A stretch of DNA of 64,000 nucleotides from positions 1 to 64,000 of the forward strand of contig OX097180.1 in the NCBI GenBank assembly GCA_944407095.1, read 5' to 3'. Position numbers and translations under genes: made by a program. The notes beneath the pieces were generated by a model, which made no database searches, was not told where the DNA came from, and saw nothing but the letters and a program-made list of their open reading frames with translations. Within the stretch, counting starts at the first letter, position 1. The number at the start of each line of letters is the position of its first letter. The DNA comes from Candidatus Enterousia intestinigallinarum (GTDB taxonomy: Bacteria > Pseudomonadota > Alphaproteobacteria > Rs-D84). Shown piece after piece: positions 6,858 through 15,270 of the stretch.

Positions 6858-8915
6858 TTATTCCGCCAATGTTCCGACGGACATAGTTATACGGCGAATA
6901 CCACTGCTGATAGATTTTTCCTTGTTCACGCGTGCGCGGATTATTTCGCCAGTGTGATATACGTGCGTTCCGCCGCACAGTTCGCACGATACGTCGCCCG
7001 TGGTGATAACTTTTACCGTGTCGCCGTATTTTTCACCAAACAGTGCCATTGCACCACGTTTTTTTGCATCGTCCAGTGACATTTCTTCGTGTGCAACAGG
7101 CATATCGGACGAAATCCATTTGTTGACCAAATCTTCAACCGCCTGTTTTTCTTCTGCGGTCATTGCACGCCCAAAAGCAAAGTCAAATCGTACCGAATCC
7201 GGCGAAACCTTGGATCCGCGTTGTTCGACATCTTCGTTCAGCACGTGGCGTAAAGCCGCCTGTAACAGATGTGTTGCCGTATGTGCGCGTGCCGTTTGCT
7301 GACGCGTGGCGGTGTTGATTTTTGTTTGCACCGTATCACCGACGGACAATGGCGCGGTCAGGGTGCCTTTGTGTATAACAACGTGATCAACACGTGCGGC
7401 TTCGGTCACGGTCATAACGGTTTTTCCGTTCGATACCAATTCGCCGGCATCGCCAACCTGGCCACCCTGGGTGCCATAGAAGTTTGTTTTATCCAATGCA
7501 ATCTCTACATTATCACCGGCGTCGGCACTTTGCACAAATTCGCCGTCGCGCAGGATTGACAGCACCTTGGATTCCATTGTGTCAACAGGCGCATATTTTG
7601 TCGTATCGTCGGTTGGCGGTAACTGAACCTGTGATTCCCACAGGGTGCGTGTGCCCTTGGTATTGGCACGGCTGCGTTCCTTTTGTTCGGCCATCGCGCG
7701 TTCAAATGCCGGCACGTCCACGTCTATATTTTTTTCACGCAGAATCATCTGGGTTAAATCCAGCGGAAATCCATACGTGTCGAATAACTTAAATGCTACG
7801 TCGCCCGGCAAAATGCCATTTTGTACCTTGGGGATTTCAACGTCTAATAGTTTGATGCCGTTTTGCAACATATCCGCAAACGCGTTTTCTTCATTTTGAA
7901 TAATTTCGACAACACGCTTTTCTTCACGTGCCAGTTCCGGATACGCCGCGCCCATTTCGGTAATCAACGCCGGGTACAGTTTGGAAAGCAATGCCCCGCG
8001 ATGCCCCAGCATTTGTCCGTGACGCATTGCGCGGCGCAATATGCGACGGATGACATAGCCACGGTCGGTATTGCTGGGGATAACGCCGTCGGCAATGGCG
8101 AATCCAACTGCACGCAGGTGGTCGGCAATAATTTTGAATGATGGTGTGTTTTCTGGCGTTTTTTTGACGCCAACGATATCTTCGGTTGCGTGGGTCAGAT
8201 TTACAAACAAATCAGTGTCGAAATTGTCAACTTTACCCTGTAATAACGCGGCCCAACGTTCCAGTCCCGCACCCGTATCGACATTTTGCTTTGGCAGTGG
8301 TGTCAGATTTCCGTTTGCATCACGGTCGTATTGCATAAATACGTCGTTCCAGATTTCAACCCAACGGTCGTCTTCGTTTTCAATATCAGACCCAAAATCA
8401 TAGAATATTTCGGTGCACGGACCACACGGGCCGGTATCGCCCGCTGACCACCAGTTGTCTTTATCACCCAGACGGATTGCTTCCTTGCCGGCAACACGGC
8501 GCCATATTTCGGTTGATTCATCATCACTGACGTGGGTTGTCACGCGCAGTCGTGCAGGATCAAGTTTCAATACATCGGTCAGCAATTCCCACGACATTTC
8601 AATCGCACCGGCCTTGAAATAGTCGCCAAAAGACCAGTTGCCTAACATTTCAAAGAAGGTATGATGACGACCATCAAAACCGACTTCGTCCAGGTCATTA
8701 TGTTTGCCACCCGCACGTATGCACTTTTGCACGTCGGCAACGCGTGGTGCAAACGCCGGCTCGGTGCCTTGTAAAATACCCTTCCACGGAACCATACCGG
8801 CAACCGTGAACAGCAGTGTCGGATCGTTCGGAATCAGCGACGCAGACGGTACGATTTTATGTCCCTTGGATTCAAAAAATTCCAAAAAAGTTTTACGAAT
8901 ATCATTATATGTCAT
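6858..8915 (-). CDS. alaS: alanyl-tRNA synthetase lacking the C-Ala domain
   Basis: A 685-residue class II synthetase that charges tRNA-Ala and edits Ser/Gly. The catalytic domain opens with NDIRKTFLEFFESKGH and includes GRHHTFFEMLGNWSFGDYFK. The editing domain is intact: HTATHLL near residue 550 and CELCGGTH near residue 650. The protein then stops about 35 residues later, so the C-Ala (DHHA1-like) dimerisation and tRNA-elbow domain of the usual ~870-residue enzyme is absent. The start at 8915 was chosen by homology; a longer frame to 8972 adds 19 unlikely residues. Confidence 0.95.
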   Translation of the reverse strand: MTYNDIRKTFLEFFESKGHKIVPSASLIPNDPTLLFTVAGMVPWKGILQGTEPAFAPRVADVQKCIRAGGKHNDLDEVGFDGRHHTFFEMLGNWSFGDYFKAGAIEMSWELLTDVLKLDPARLRVTTHVSDDESTEIWRRVAGKEAIRLGDKDNWWSAGDTGPCGPCTEIFYDFGSDIENEDDRWVEIWNDVFMQYDRDANGNLTPLPKQNVDTGAGLERWAALLQGKVDNFDTDLFVNLTHATEDIVGVKKTPENTPSFKIIADHLRAVGFAIADGVIPSNTDRGYVIRRILRRAMRHGQMLGHRGALLSKLYPALITEMGAAYPELAREEKRVVEIIQNEENAFADMLQNGIKLLDVEIPKVQNGILPGDVAFKLFDTYGFPLDLTQMILREKNIDVDVPAFERAMAEQKERSRANTKGTRTLWESQVQLPPTDDTTKYAPVDTMESKVLSILRDGEFVQSADAGDNVEIALDKTNFYGTQGGQVGDAGELVSNGKTVMTVTEAARVDHVVIHKGTLTAPLSVGDTVQTKINTATRQQTARAHTATHLLQAALRHVLNEDVEQRGSKVSPDSVRFDFAFGRAMTAEEKQAVEDLVNKWISSDMPVAHEEMSLDDAKKRGAMALFGEKYGDTVKVITTGDVSCELCGGTHVYHTGEIIRARVNKEKSISSGIRRITMSVGTLAE

Positions 8916-9019
8916 TTTATAATTCCCTGTGTTTATCGGTGCAATTTTATATGCATTACCCCGTTGTTTCAATCAGATATTTTATTTTTTTGAATTTTGT
9001 CGTCGTATAATAATAAACC

Positions 9020-9829
9020 TTAGCCCCGCAGGGCGGCCGCGTTCAGTGCCGCTGTAAATGCGGCGTCATATTTCGCCAACACGCGATGCTTGTGTTCATC
9101 CGCGTTGCGTGCTGGTCGTGCCAGACGTCCGTACTTCATACGTGCAGTGTCCAATTCATTTTTTATATAGTTGATTTTGTCCATATAAATTGGAACCGCA
9201 TTTGGATTCAGGTGACGCGCATAAATATTTACCCAATTCCACATCATTGCATCAACGGGTGGAATAAATTCCAATTTGTCGTCTATTTTTGAAACAGCGT
9301 CCATTGCGTCTGTAATAATATGCTTCATACCGAACAATGTTTTTGCACGTACCGGTGTTCCGCACAGTCCGATATTTGGTCGGCGCAGTATTACGTTTTC
9401 GCCATCGACATCAATATCTGTGGCGCATTCCATTGCCCGCAGTAAATCGCCAACGCGATGCCGCAATATAATCGCATTTTGTATAATGGCAAAGTTGTCG
9501 TCTGATACGTTTGGTATTTCAATATCAGTCATTATGTCATCATCATTGCAAAATATAATCCAATCAGGATTTAGTGCCCGTGCCGCATCTATAATCGCCA
9601 ACCGTGCCCGCAGTTCGCCAACATTTTCATTTGCGTTTATAATCTGTAAATCGCCACAATAGCCCAGTTTGCGAATCTGGCGTCGTGACACGGTTGTCAT
9701 AGGATTGTCATTATGAACAATCAATGTAAATTTTTGCCGGATTTTTCCCAACGCCGGCACAGAAATTCGCAGCATTTCATTATTAAATGTTGTCAGTCCA
9801 ACGATGATATTAGGTTTTCTGCGCATCAT
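9020..9829 (-). CDS. glycosyltransferase-like protein (GT-A type)
   Basis: About 270 residues. The N-terminus NIIVGLTTFNNE and the segment LNPDWIIFCNDDDIM, with an acidic D-D-D cluster, fit a GT-A nucleotide-sugar transferase of the GT2 type, in which the DXD motif binds the metal and sugar nucleotide. No transmembrane segment is visible. Two adjacent ATG codons lie at 9824-9829; a TTG further upstream (9865) is possible. A short AT-rich gap separates it from the divergent gene at 9920. Acceptor and donor sugar cannot be told. Confidence 0.65.
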   Translation of the reverse strand: MMRRKPNIIVGLTTFNNEMLRISVPALGKIRQKFTLIVHNDNPMTTVSRRQIRKLGYCGDLQIINANENVGELRARLAIIDAARALNPDWIIFCNDDDIMTDIEIPNVSDDNFAIIQNAIILRHRVGDLLRAMECATDIDVDGENVILRRPNIGLCGTPVRAKTLFGMKHIITDAMDAVSKIDDKLEFIPPVDAMMWNWVNIYARHLNPNAVPIYMDKINYIKNELDTARMKYGRLARPARNADEHKHRVLAKYDAAFTAALNAAALRG

Positions 9830-9919
9830 AGTTTTGATTCTAAATAAAAGTTTATAAAATTGCAATCAGTTACTTGTTTATGATATAATATATAACAAAG
9901 ATTTTAAGGAATCAAATAA

Positions 9920-10399
9920 ATGAAACCGTTGATGCTGTTTGCGATAGTGTGCCTGGTTGCGATAGTGGTTGTCGTATCATTTGGACTGCAGTTGGCGCCG
10001 AACGCGCCGATTGCATTGTCGCCTGAATCGGCGGCGAACGCGTTGTATATATGCCCCACGACCAGTACGTTTTGGGACGGATTTGCGTCGGCACTGACAC
10101 CATTTCACAAATATTTGACAATCGCGCTGTTCGCAACAGTTATGTTGTTGATGTTCAGTTGGGGGTGGGCACTGTATCAAAATTTATTGGCGGATTCTTT
10201 CAAACGCGACAGTTTCAAGAAACCCTGGCAAATGACCAAGTTCACATTTTGGGTTGCGGTGATAGTAACACTGTTTGTTATGACGCCGAACTATTTCCGT
10301 TCGGTAACGGTTGACGGTCTGGACGGACAATACGTTTTGTGCGAAAGCAATACGCCCGGTGCACGTGCGGTTCGTGCCGACGCGGTACATAACAGATAA
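9920..10399 (+). CDS. hypothetical inner-membrane protein
   Basis: A 159-residue protein with three predicted transmembrane segments: about residues 3-25, 56-80 and 108-128. The loop between the first two holds a Cys; a basic patch (FKRDSFKKPW) follows the second, consistent with a cytoplasmic loop. TTTTAAGGAA is 8 bases before the start. No recognised family. It is divergent from the glycosyltransferase-like gene and precedes the HU promoter. Confidence 0.75.
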   Translation: MKPLMLFAIVCLVAIVVVVSFGLQLAPNAPIALSPESAANALYICPTTSTFWDGFASALTPFHKYLTIALFATVMLLMFSWGWALYQNLLADSFKRDSFKKPWQMTKFTFWVAVIVTLFVMTPNYFRSVTVDGLDGQYVLCESNTPGARAVRADAVHNR

Positions 10400-10445
10400 C
10401 GGTTTTGTCAACAATCATAAAAAATTGTAAAAATTAAATATGCTC

Positions 10446-10474
10446 TTGACTTAAACGCCCGAATTCTCTACGAT
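10446..10474 (+). promoter_or_regulatory. sigma-70 type promoter for the HU gene
   Basis: TTGACT (10446-10451), a 17-base spacer and TACGAT (10469-10474). This places transcription start near 10481 and gives a leader of about 140 nt. Confidence 0.7.
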
Positions 10475-10490
10475 TCGTACAAGCAGGACA

Positions 10491-10575
10491 GGCAATGTCC
10501 GTGAAATATACCGGATTGCGAAATTATGTAAATAAAAAACGGCGCATATCCGGGGCTGGATTTCACCGACATTGC
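10491..10575 (+). promoter_or_regulatory. long hairpin in the HU mRNA leader
   Basis: GGCAATGTCCGTGAAAT (10491-10507) is complementary to ATTTCACCGACATTGC (10560-10575) apart from one mismatch. The stem encloses about 50 bases and ends about 35 bases before the ribosome site. It may stabilise the mRNA or bind a regulator; no known riboswitch was recognised. Confidence 0.55.
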
Positions 10576-10623
10576 TTGGGACTGCCGGACACCTTATATA
10601 AATTTATATGAAAGGAGAAACAA

Positions 10624-10896
10624 ATGAACAAACAGCAATTGATTGAAGCAATCGCAAACGAAGTTGAAGTAACCAAGGCAACTGCCGCGGCTTGCTTGGA
10701 TGCGTTTATCAACACCGTTACAAAAGTTCTGAAAAAGAAGGGCGAAGTTCGCTTGGTTGGTTTCGGTACATTTACAACCGCAAAACGCAAGGCCACAACA
10801 GGTCGCAACCCGCAGACGGGTGCCGCGATTAAAATCCCGGCTTCTACTCAGCCGAAATTCAAACCGGGCAAGGCGTTGAAAGATGCGTTGAACTAA
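10624..10896 (+). CDS. hup: HU-family DNA-binding protein
   Basis: A 90-residue histone-like protein that bends and compacts DNA. The start MNKQQLIEAIA, the core GEVRLVGFGTF and the DNA-binding arm with GRNPQTG and the intercalating Pro in KIPASTQPKFKPGK are all typical, and length matches the family. AAAGGAGAAA precedes the start. It stands alone between its own promoter and terminator, which fits a strongly expressed nucleoid gene. HU cannot be separated from IHF subunits with full certainty, but the arm sequence favours HU. Confidence 0.93.
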   Translation: MNKQQLIEAIANEVEVTKATAAACLDAFINTVTKVLKKKGEVRLVGFGTFTTAKRKATTGRNPQTGAAIKIPASTQPKFKPGKALKDALN

Positions 10897-10920
10897 ATCG
10901 TTTGAATTTTGTTCTATAAA

Positions 10921-10951
10921 AAATCCCGCCGATTGGTGGGATTTTTTGTTG
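10921..10951 (+). terminator. terminator of the HU gene
   Basis: AAATCCCGCC (10921-10930) pairs with GGTGGGATTT (10936-10945), with one G-T wobble, followed by T residues. Confidence 0.85.
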
Positions 10952-10995
10952 TTTGTTCACTCTGTTACGAATAACCGGTAATCAGCAGCAGGTAA

Positions 10996-11277
10996 CTATT
11001 CCAACGGACAGGCAGACGTAAATTCATATGATGAACCGTTGTCGTCGGTATAAGTTACCCCGGTTGGTGCATACATTATACACGACCCGGCGGGTGACGA
11101 CGCCAGACAACTGTCCGCCGTACCAGCGGATGTATATCCACTGGGACACGTGCTGTTCGCGATTTCCATATACGATTCCACAACCGCAACGTATCCAGCG
11201 GGACACGAAGTAGACGGCGCGGCGGCAAATGCGCCAATCGGCGCAATCGCTAGTACAAAAATAAATATACGTTTCAT
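10996..11277 (-). CDS. small secreted protein with cysteines
   Basis: A 93-residue protein with a clear signal peptide (MKRIFIFVLAIAPIGAFA, cleavage probably near A-A-P). The mature part has six cysteines and repeated CP-x-GY motifs (CPAGYVAVVES, CPSGYTSAG), ending in TSACPLE. It is downstream of another secreted-protein gene in the same orientation (12-base gap), so they are probably one operon. Same broad class as the genes at 6194-6827. Function unknown. Confidence 0.75.
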   Translation of the reverse strand: MKRIFIFVLAIAPIGAFAAAPSTSCPAGYVAVVESYMEIANSTCPSGYTSAGTADSCLASSPAGSCIMYAPTGVTYTDDNGSSYEFTSACPLE

Positions 11278-11289
11278 ATTCGCCCCCGT

Positions 11290-11706
11290 TTAGTCAGATA
11301 GTCCACTAAACAGCCCCGACCGGAAAGCGGTGCTGTACCGAGCGCGGAACGCACATTGGTCTGCGCAATTGTCCGCGCAAAGGCCGGCGGACGTGAGCGG
11401 GGTGCCAAACACCCAAGGCGAAACCGCTGGTGAAACCATTTTGCACCAACAATATTTGTTATTGTTACTGGTTGAACTGGCCGTGACATTTTCGGATGTT
11501 TTGCCTTCTGAACCACCATCTTGATAACCGCAAAATGCAACACCCTGAATTGCTATACCGCCACAGGTTGCTGACCAATTTGACCCATTACCTGAAGAAG
11601 TTGTACACGTTGTTGACGGCGTTAGTTTTACGCATTTCGTGACCGCATACGCTGGTGGGATTGATGCCGCACAAATTATGCCGGCGATGATTAAATGTTT
11701 TTTCAT
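11290..11706 (-). CDS. small secreted cysteine-rich protein
   Basis: A 138-residue protein starting MKKHLIIAGIICAASIPPAYA, a typical signal peptide, followed by a Cys-, Ser- and Thr-rich mature part (CADNCADQC near the end). The ATG at 11706 was preferred over an upstream one at 11742 because a strong AGGAGG ribosome site lies 6 bases before it and the signal peptide then starts normally. First gene of a likely two-gene unit with the protein at 10996. Function unknown. Confidence 0.75.
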   Translation of the reverse strand: MKKHLIIAGIICAASIPPAYAVTKCVKLTPSTTCTTSSGNGSNWSATCGGIAIQGVAFCGYQDGGSEGKTSENVTASSTSNNNKYCWCKMVSPAVSPWVFGTPLTSAGLCADNCADQCAFRARYSTAFRSGLFSGLSD

Positions 11707-11737
11707 TCTAAACCTCCTTTTCATTGCGAATGAAAAA

Positions 11738-11842
11738 ACCACCGAAAAGTTCAGGTGGTTGGAGGTTCATAGCTATATCAGGTATAGTGTGCTTATTCTA
11801 TATATTCGCAACCCTCCAACCCAAAACAGTTGGAGCTTTTTT
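11738..11842 (+). promoter_or_regulatory. candidate attenuator-like element or small RNA
   Basis: On the + strand AACCACC/GGTGGTT forms a hairpin at 11738-11760. A second hairpin, CTCCAAC (11815-11821) with GTTGGAG (11829-11835), is followed by six T's, a good terminator. The GGTTGGAGG around 11757-11766 is also complementary to AACCCTCCAACC at 11811-11822, so the two hairpins are alternatives to a third pairing, as in attenuators. The nearest + gene is lemA, 170 bases on; the element may instead be an RNA antisense to the secreted-protein leader. The rest of the 300-base gap holds nothing recognisable. Confidence 0.4.
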
Positions 11843-12014
11843 ACATCTTGATTGATGCCTGATTTCGGGCTATGACACCCCGTCAATGGAACACCCACCG
11901 ACGGTAATTATTATAATCACAACAAAATTTCATTTGCAATACAAAAATAAAATCTTTGCTTTTAGCGGGTGTGGTATATAGAATATAAAACATAAAACAA
12001 AAAAGGAGTTTTCT

Positions 12015-12554
12015 ATGTGGGTCACAATTGCTGTTATTGCCGTCGTATTGTTGTATTTTGTTATGGTGTACAACGGTTTGGTATCGCGCCGCAACCAGGT
12101 TCGCGAAGCGTGGTCCACAATCGATACACAGTTAAAACGTCGTTATGATTTAATTCCGAACTTGATTGAAACGGTGCGTGGTGCGGCGAAACACGAACGC
12201 GAAACACTGACCGCGGTTACGGCGGCGCGTGATGCGGCAATGGCGGCAAATGGCGCAAATCGTGCAGATGCAGAAAATCATTTGACTGAAACATTGAAAA
12301 GTTTGTTTGCAGTGTCTGAAAACTATCCAACATTGCGTGCGAACGAAAACTTTCTGGAATTACAGCGTGAACTGACCGATACGGAAACAAAAATTCAGGC
12401 CGCACGCCAGTTTTATAATAATGTTGTTATGGGGCTGAATACTCAGATTGAACAGTTCCCGTCAAACATTGTTGCGCGTATGTTTAACATCACCCAAGAA
12501 AAGATGTTTGAAATGGACGATGCCGAACGTGTGGCACCACGGGTAAAGTTTTAA
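12015..12554 (+). CDS. lemA: LemA family protein
   Basis: A 179-residue membrane-anchored protein with one N-terminal transmembrane helix (about residues 2-19) and a helical periplasmic or extracytoplasmic domain. The family signature NGLVSRRNQVREAWSTIDTQLKRRYDLIPNLIETV follows at once, and FNITQEKMFEM is near the C-terminus. LemA proteins are widespread; their molecular role is unsettled, and they often neighbour membrane proteases (not the case here). AAAAAGGAG precedes the start. Confidence 0.9.
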   Translation: MWVTIAVIAVVLLYFVMVYNGLVSRRNQVREAWSTIDTQLKRRYDLIPNLIETVRGAAKHERETLTAVTAARDAAMAANGANRADAENHLTETLKSLFAVSENYPTLRANENFLELQRELTDTETKIQAARQFYNNVVMGLNTQIEQFPSNIVARMFNITQEKMFEMDDAERVAPRVKF

Positions 12555-12703
12555 TAAAAAACTTGATTTTTGGGCAAAAACAGTATAAACTGGGCGACGC
12601 TGGATAACCAGAACTGAATAAGCAATATGTATTTTGGTCATATTGTCGATAAGGATTCTGTGAAATGTCCGGCACCGAAAAACCAAAAGAAAAAGGATAA
12701 ATT

Positions 12704-13336
12704 ATGGCAAGAGCAGGCGCAAAGCGCAGCACAAGAAAATTGAAAATCGGCCGCAGTTTGGGTGTCAATCTGTGGGGCCAGGCGAAATCGCCGTTTAACA
12801 AGCGTAAATATAAACCCGGCCAGCACGGGCCAACATCGCGTGGTGGCAATTCGTCTGATTACGCAAAGCAGATGCGTGCAAAACAGACGTTAAAGGGATA
12901 CTATGGCAACGTCGGCGAAAAGAAATTCCGTTCTTATTATCTGGAAGCGTCCAATATGCGCGGCGATACGCCGGATAATCTGATTGGCTTGCTGGAACGT
13001 CGTTTGGATGCGGTTGTATATCGTTCCAAATTGGCGCCGACCGTTTTTTCAGCACGTCAGTTGGTCAGCCACGGTCATATCTATGTCAACGGCAAACGCG
13101 TGAAAATCGCATCGTACCAGGTAAAACCGGGCGATGTCATCACCGTCAGCGAAAAGGCAAAGCAAATGCCATTGGTTGTTTTGGCGTTGGAATCGGCCGA
13201 ACGCAGTTGGCCGGACTACATCAGCGTGGACAGTGCGAACTTCACCGCGACATTTACCCGTGTCCCGGCATTTGAAGACGTTCCGTACCCGGTCCAGATG
13301 TTCCCGGAACTGGTCGTCGAATTCTATTCTCGTTAA
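12704..13336 (+). CDS. rpsD: 30S ribosomal protein uS4
   Basis: A 210-residue ribosomal protein that nucleates assembly of the small-subunit body and can repress its own translation. Conserved blocks are [10 protein letters not shown] near the N-terminus, RLDAVVYR, and the S4 RNA-binding domain [17 protein letters not shown]...V-K-P-G-D. Length is normal. AAAAAGGAT precedes the start. It is monocistronic, with its own AT-rich promoter region (12565-12590) and terminator, away from the usual alpha-operon of ribosomal genes. Confidence 0.95.
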   Translation: MARAGAKRSTRKLKIGRSLGVNLWGQAKSPFNKRKYKPGQHGPTSRGGNSSDYAKQMRAKQTLKGYYGNVGEKKFRSYYLEASNMRGDTPDNLIGLLERRLDAVVYRSKLAPTVFSARQLVSHGHIYVNGKRVKIASYQVKPGDVITVSEKAKQMPLVVLALESAERSWPDYISVDSANFTATFTRVPAFEDVPYPVQMFPELVVEFYSR

Positions 13337-13355
13337 AGCAAACGCGAATAAAATC

Positions 13356-13386
13356 AATCCCGCCGATTCCGGCGGGATTTCTTTTT
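13356..13386 (+). terminator. terminator of rpsD
   Basis: AATCCCGCCG (13356-13365) and CGGCGGGATT (13370-13379) form a perfect 10-bp stem followed by a T-rich tract. Confidence 0.9.
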
Positions 13387-13437
13387 ACTGGCAAAGATTT
13401 TGCAAACGTTTTATTATACAGGCAAAGGATTTTTATA

Positions 13438-14493
13438 ATGGCACAATCAAACGATATTATTCTGACTGGAATACGCCCGACGGGCTCGTTGCATATCGGG
13501 CATATGGTCGGTGCACTGATACCGAATATTGAAATTCAAAATGCGGGCGGATATAAAAAAATGTACGCTATGATTGCGGACGCCCAGGGGCTGACCGACA
13601 ATTTTGACAATCCTGAACGCGTGCGTGAAAATGTTATGGAAGTCGCACTGGATATGCTGGCAACGGGGTACGATCCGGAAAAAACAACGATATTTATTCA
13701 ATCCGAAATATCAGAACTGACCGAATTGACGTTTTACTATATGAATCTGGTGACGATTGCACGTCTGCAGCGTAACCCGACGGTAAAAACGGAAATCGCG
13801 CAAAAGGAAAAGTTTAATGGTGGTGTACCAGTTGGCTTTTTTACTTATCCGATATCCCAGGCGGCGGACATAACCGCGTTTGGTGCGAATATTGTGCCCG
13901 TTGGTGATGACCAGTTGCCTATGTTGGAACAGGCGGCGGAAATTGTGCATAAGTTTAACAGTATATATGGCGACACGTTGATTATGCCGCGCGCAGTTGT
14001 GCCGAAAACAAAATCGGCGGCGCGTCTGCCCGGGATTGACGGTAATGCGAAAATGAGCAAATCGTTAAACAACGGCATTTATCTGAAAGATTCCGCCGAT
14101 GAAATCGCGGCCAAGGTAAAATCTATGTACACCGACCCAAATCACATCCGTGTCGAAGACCCCGGCAATACGACGGAAAATCCGGTGTTTATATATTTGT
14201 CGGTTTTTGCACGTCCTGAACACTTTGCGGCGTTTTTGCCGGAATATAAAGATTATAATGAATTGGCGGCGCACTATGAACGCGGCGGTTTGGGCGATGT
14301 AAAGGTTAAAAAGTTCCTGAACGCCGTAATGCAGGAAACATTGCGTCCGATACGGGAACGTCGCGAAGCGTTGGCGCGTGATCCGGCGTCGGTTATGGAA
14401 ATATTGCGTCGTGGCACAATGGACGCACGCGCGGCGGCGGCTGATACTTTGGCGCGGGTAAAGCGTGCAATGAAATTGAACTATTTTGATTAA
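13438..14493 (+). CDS. trpS: tryptophanyl-tRNA synthetase
   Basis: A 351-residue class I synthetase that charges tRNA-Trp. The nucleotide-binding HIGH-type motif sits in RPTGSLHIGHMVGAL near residue 13-27, and KMSKS is at about residue 205. VGDDQLPMLEQA is the usual conserved core block. Length fits the bacterial enzyme. AAGGATTTTTATA lies before the start. It follows the rpsD terminator and is followed after 29 bases by a SIMPL-domain gene in the same orientation. Confidence 0.95.
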   Translation: MAQSNDIILTGIRPTGSLHIGHMVGALIPNIEIQNAGGYKKMYAMIADAQGLTDNFDNPERVRENVMEVALDMLATGYDPEKTTIFIQSEISELTELTFYYMNLVTIARLQRNPTVKTEIAQKEKFNGGVPVGFFTYPISQAADITAFGANIVPVGDDQLPMLEQAAEIVHKFNSIYGDTLIMPRAVVPKTKSAARLPGIDGNAKMSKSLNNGIYLKDSADEIAAKVKSMYTDPNHIRVEDPGNTTENPVFIYLSVFARPEHFAAFLPEYKDYNELAAHYERGGLGDVKVKKFLNAVMQETLRPIRERREALARDPASVMEILRRGTMDARAAAADTLARVKRAMKLNYFD

Positions 14494-14522
14494 AACAAAA
14501 ACCAAGGAAAGGAGAAAGAGAA

Positions 14523-15266
14523 ATGAAAAAGGCATTGATTTGGACGGGCAGTGTAATCGGCGTTGGTGCGGTGTTGGCACTGCTGTTTGGTTGGATTGAC
14601 CGGCCGGACGTGCCGCGGGTTATATCTGTTGACGGACAATGCCTGGCCACCGCGCCCAAGGACAGAACCGCAATCACATTGCGTGTTACAACACTGGATA
14701 AGTCCGCCGCCACATCAATGAAAATGGCGACTGCAAAAATTGCTGAAATAACGAATTTCTTGAAGACCCAAGACGTTCAAATGCAGACGACCGAATTTAA
14801 TTCGTATGAACGCAGTGAATGGAACCGCGAATTGGAAAAATCCGTTGTTTTGGGAACAGAAACAACCATCGCAGTTGAAGTTTCCGCAACCAGTATTGAA
14901 ACGATTGAAAAAATCTTGACCCAGTTTGCCGGTCAGACAGACGTGTATTCAGAAAATCTGCGTATGTACACCAGTGCCGAAGCGATGAAACCTGTTTTGG
15001 AAGATTGTCTGGCCACGGCGGTTGAAAACGCACGCGAACGTGCGAATGCTTTGGCGGCGGGTGATGGCCGTACGGCGGGTAAAATGTTGAGTGTATCTTA
15101 CAATGCCGGCACGTCGTCGTCGATTCAGCCACGTGCGTCTAATTTCCTGACTGCGTCGGCAAAAATGGCGGTTGCCGATGCCGAAGCGTTCAGTGCCGCC
15201 GGCAGTATTGTTGCCAAGGATACTGAAGTTTCCGTCAATGTATCCGCAACATTTGAAATAAAGTGA
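14523..15266 (+). CDS. SIMPL domain (DUF541) protein
   Basis: A 247-residue protein with an N-terminal hydrophobic segment (about residues 5-24) acting as signal or anchor, then a SIMPL/DUF541 domain. The domain starts RVISVDGQCLATAPKDRTAI, includes QTTEFNSYER, and has the C-terminal A-x-x-x-A-R-E-R-A-N-A-L-A helix. Members are periplasmic and poorly understood; some protect against oxidative stress. GGAAAGGAGAAAG precedes the start. The recombinase gene follows after 4 bases, so the two are co-transcribed. Confidence 0.85.
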   Translation: MKKALIWTGSVIGVGAVLALLFGWIDRPDVPRVISVDGQCLATAPKDRTAITLRVTTLDKSAATSMKMATAKIAEITNFLKTQDVQMQTTEFNSYERSEWNRELEKSVVLGTETTIAVEVSATSIETIEKILTQFAGQTDVYSENLRMYTSAEAMKPVLEDCLATAVENARERANALAAGDGRTAGKMLSVSYNAGTSSSIQPRASNFLTASAKMAVADAEAFSAAGSIVAKDTEVSVNVSATFEIK

Positions 15267-15270
15267 TAAA

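Noticed and set aside
7000..8622. Several + strand reading frames opposite alaS
   Set aside because: They are shadows created by codon bias of alaS; none has a ribosome site or family motif.
12626..12742. Short reading frames in the rpsD leader (starts near 12626 and 12664)
   Set aside because: Too short, without ribosome sites, and overlapping the rpsD start; treated as leader sequence.
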